Source: Methanobrevibacter sp. (GTDB taxonomy: Archaea; Methanobacteriota; Methanobacteria; Methanobacteriales; Methanobacteriaceae). From it: DNA of 12,340 nt. Of this stretch, positions 11,909-12,340 are shown one piece after another. The notes under the pieces are model-generated. The model saw only the letters and a program-made list of their open reading frames with translations, did no database searches and had not been told where the DNA came from. The translations under genes were made by a program, and so were the position numbers. Position 1 is the stretch's first letter. Each line of letters starts with the position of its first letter. The stretch is taken from NCBI GenBank assembly GCA_009784145.1, contig WRCI01000036.1, forward strand, positions 1 to 12,340, given 5' to 3'.

Positions 11909-12340
11909 ATGGAAATTGACATATTAAATAAAAAAGAAAATAAAGCATTAGATAGAACTGAAGTTAAATTTGATTGTATCTATTCTGGAGAAGCTACACC
12001 TAAATTATTAGATGTTAAAAGTAAATTAGTAGCTTTACTCGATACTAAAAAAGAATTATTAGTTGTTGATTCAATTCAACCTCGTTATGGAGAAACAAAA
12101 GCTGCAGGTTATGCTAAGATTTATGGTTCTAAAGAAAGTTTGGAAGATATTGAAACTGAGCATGTTATAGCTAAAAATAAAGAACTTGAGCAAGAATCTT
12201 CTGAAGAAGAAGTTAGTGAAGTTTCTGAAGAGGAAGTTTCTGAAGAGGAAGTTTCTGAAGAGGAAGTTTCTGAAGAGGAAGTTTCTGAAGAGGAAGTTTC
12301 TGAAGAGGAAGTTTCTGAAGAGGAAGTTTCTGAAGAGGAA
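11909..12340 (+). CDS. rps24e: small-subunit ribosomal protein S24e with acidic repeat tail (3' partial)
   Basis: A 30S protein of archaea and eukaryotes. The first 95 or so residues are the normal S24e core: MEIDILNKKENKALDRTEVKF at the start and the diagnostic IQPRYGETKAAGYAKIYGS (56-74). The core should end near residue 95-100. Here it passes without a stop into Glu-rich sequence, ESSEEEVSEVSEEEV, then perfect Ser-Glu-Glu-Glu-Val repeats to the window edge: 144 residues are visible and the frame is still open. The ATG 11909 follows aagagg (11896-11901). In related genomes S27ae would follow. The acidic tail is not a known domain; it could be a disordered extension or a link to a further domain outside the window. 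Confidence 0.93.
   Translation, partial: MEIDILNKKENKALDRTEVKFDCIYSGEATPKLLDVKSKLVALLDTKKELLVVDSIQPRYGETKAAGYAKIYGSKESLEDIETEHVIAKNKELEQESSEEEVSEVSEEEVSEEEVSEEEVSEEEVSEEEVSEEEVSEEEVSEEE
12224..12340 (+). repeat. in-frame 15-bp perfect tandem repeat in S24e
   Basis: Seven exact copies of tctgaagaggaagtt (from 12224 to 12328) plus 12 nt of an eighth at the window end. The unit is five codons, so it encodes SEEEV repeats without changing frame. A diverged precursor copy, tctgaagaagaagtt, lies at 12200-12214, followed by agtgaagtt (12215-12223). The identical copies point to recent slippage expansion. The array is cut by the window edge, so its full length is unknown. Confidence 0.97.

Overview
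The window comes from a very AT-rich methanogenic euryarchaeon, most likely a Methanobacteriales member of the Methanobrevibacter/Methanosphaera type. The reasons are an HMf-type archaeal histone, archaeal/eukaryal-type ribosomal proteins (L7Ae, S28e, L24e, S6e, S24e), aIF5B and aIF2-gamma, RNA polymerase subunits E' and E'' (Spt4), a DUF359-type dephospho-CoA kinase, archaeal TATA elements, strong A/T-ending codon bias and extremely AT-rich spacers. No tRNA, rRNA, IS element, prophage or CRISPR array was seen. All genes lie on the + strand.

Layout: (i) 1-270, AT-rich leader ending in a terminator-like hairpin just before threonine synthase (271-1476). (ii) 1477-1973, spacer with a 10-bp phased T-tract array, then a TATA box and a histone gene (1974-2171). 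(iii) 2172-3257, about 1.1 kb without a convincing gene; it holds T-rich termination tracts, short tandem repeats, one good-looking orphan promoter near 2634-2650 and a structured leader for L7Ae. (iv) 3258-12340, a translation/transcription cluster: L7Ae, S28e, L24e (53 codons), nucleoside diphosphate kinase, aIF5B, S6e, aIF2-gamma, a PIN-domain Fcf1/VapC-like protein with an apparent -1 frameshift, inorganic pyrophosphatase, RpoE', RpoE''/Spt4, DUF359 dephospho-CoA kinase and S24e, which runs off the window inside a perfect 15-bp coding repeat. From memory this order is close to that of other Methanobacteriales, so the gene content is ordinary.

Functionally the cluster joins ribosome parts (L7Ae, S28e, L24e, S6e, S24e), initiation GTPases (aIF5B, aIF2-gamma), RNA polymerase stalk/elongation parts (RpoE', Spt4), a probable rRNA-processing nuclease (PIN protein) and housekeeping nucleotide/phosphate enzymes (NDK for NTP balance, PPase to pull polymerisation, dephospho-CoA kinase for CoA).

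The unusual content is in spacers and gene edges: two helically phased spacer arrays (10 bp x about 12; 20 bp x 10), a candidate kink-turn in the L7Ae leader, a slippery -1 frameshift site at the catalytic Asp of the PIN gene, a start-codon hairpin on aIF2-gamma, no Shine-Dalgarno on aIF5B, and a (Ser-Glu-Glu-Glu-Val)n tail on S24e. No wholly new multi-gene system is evident.
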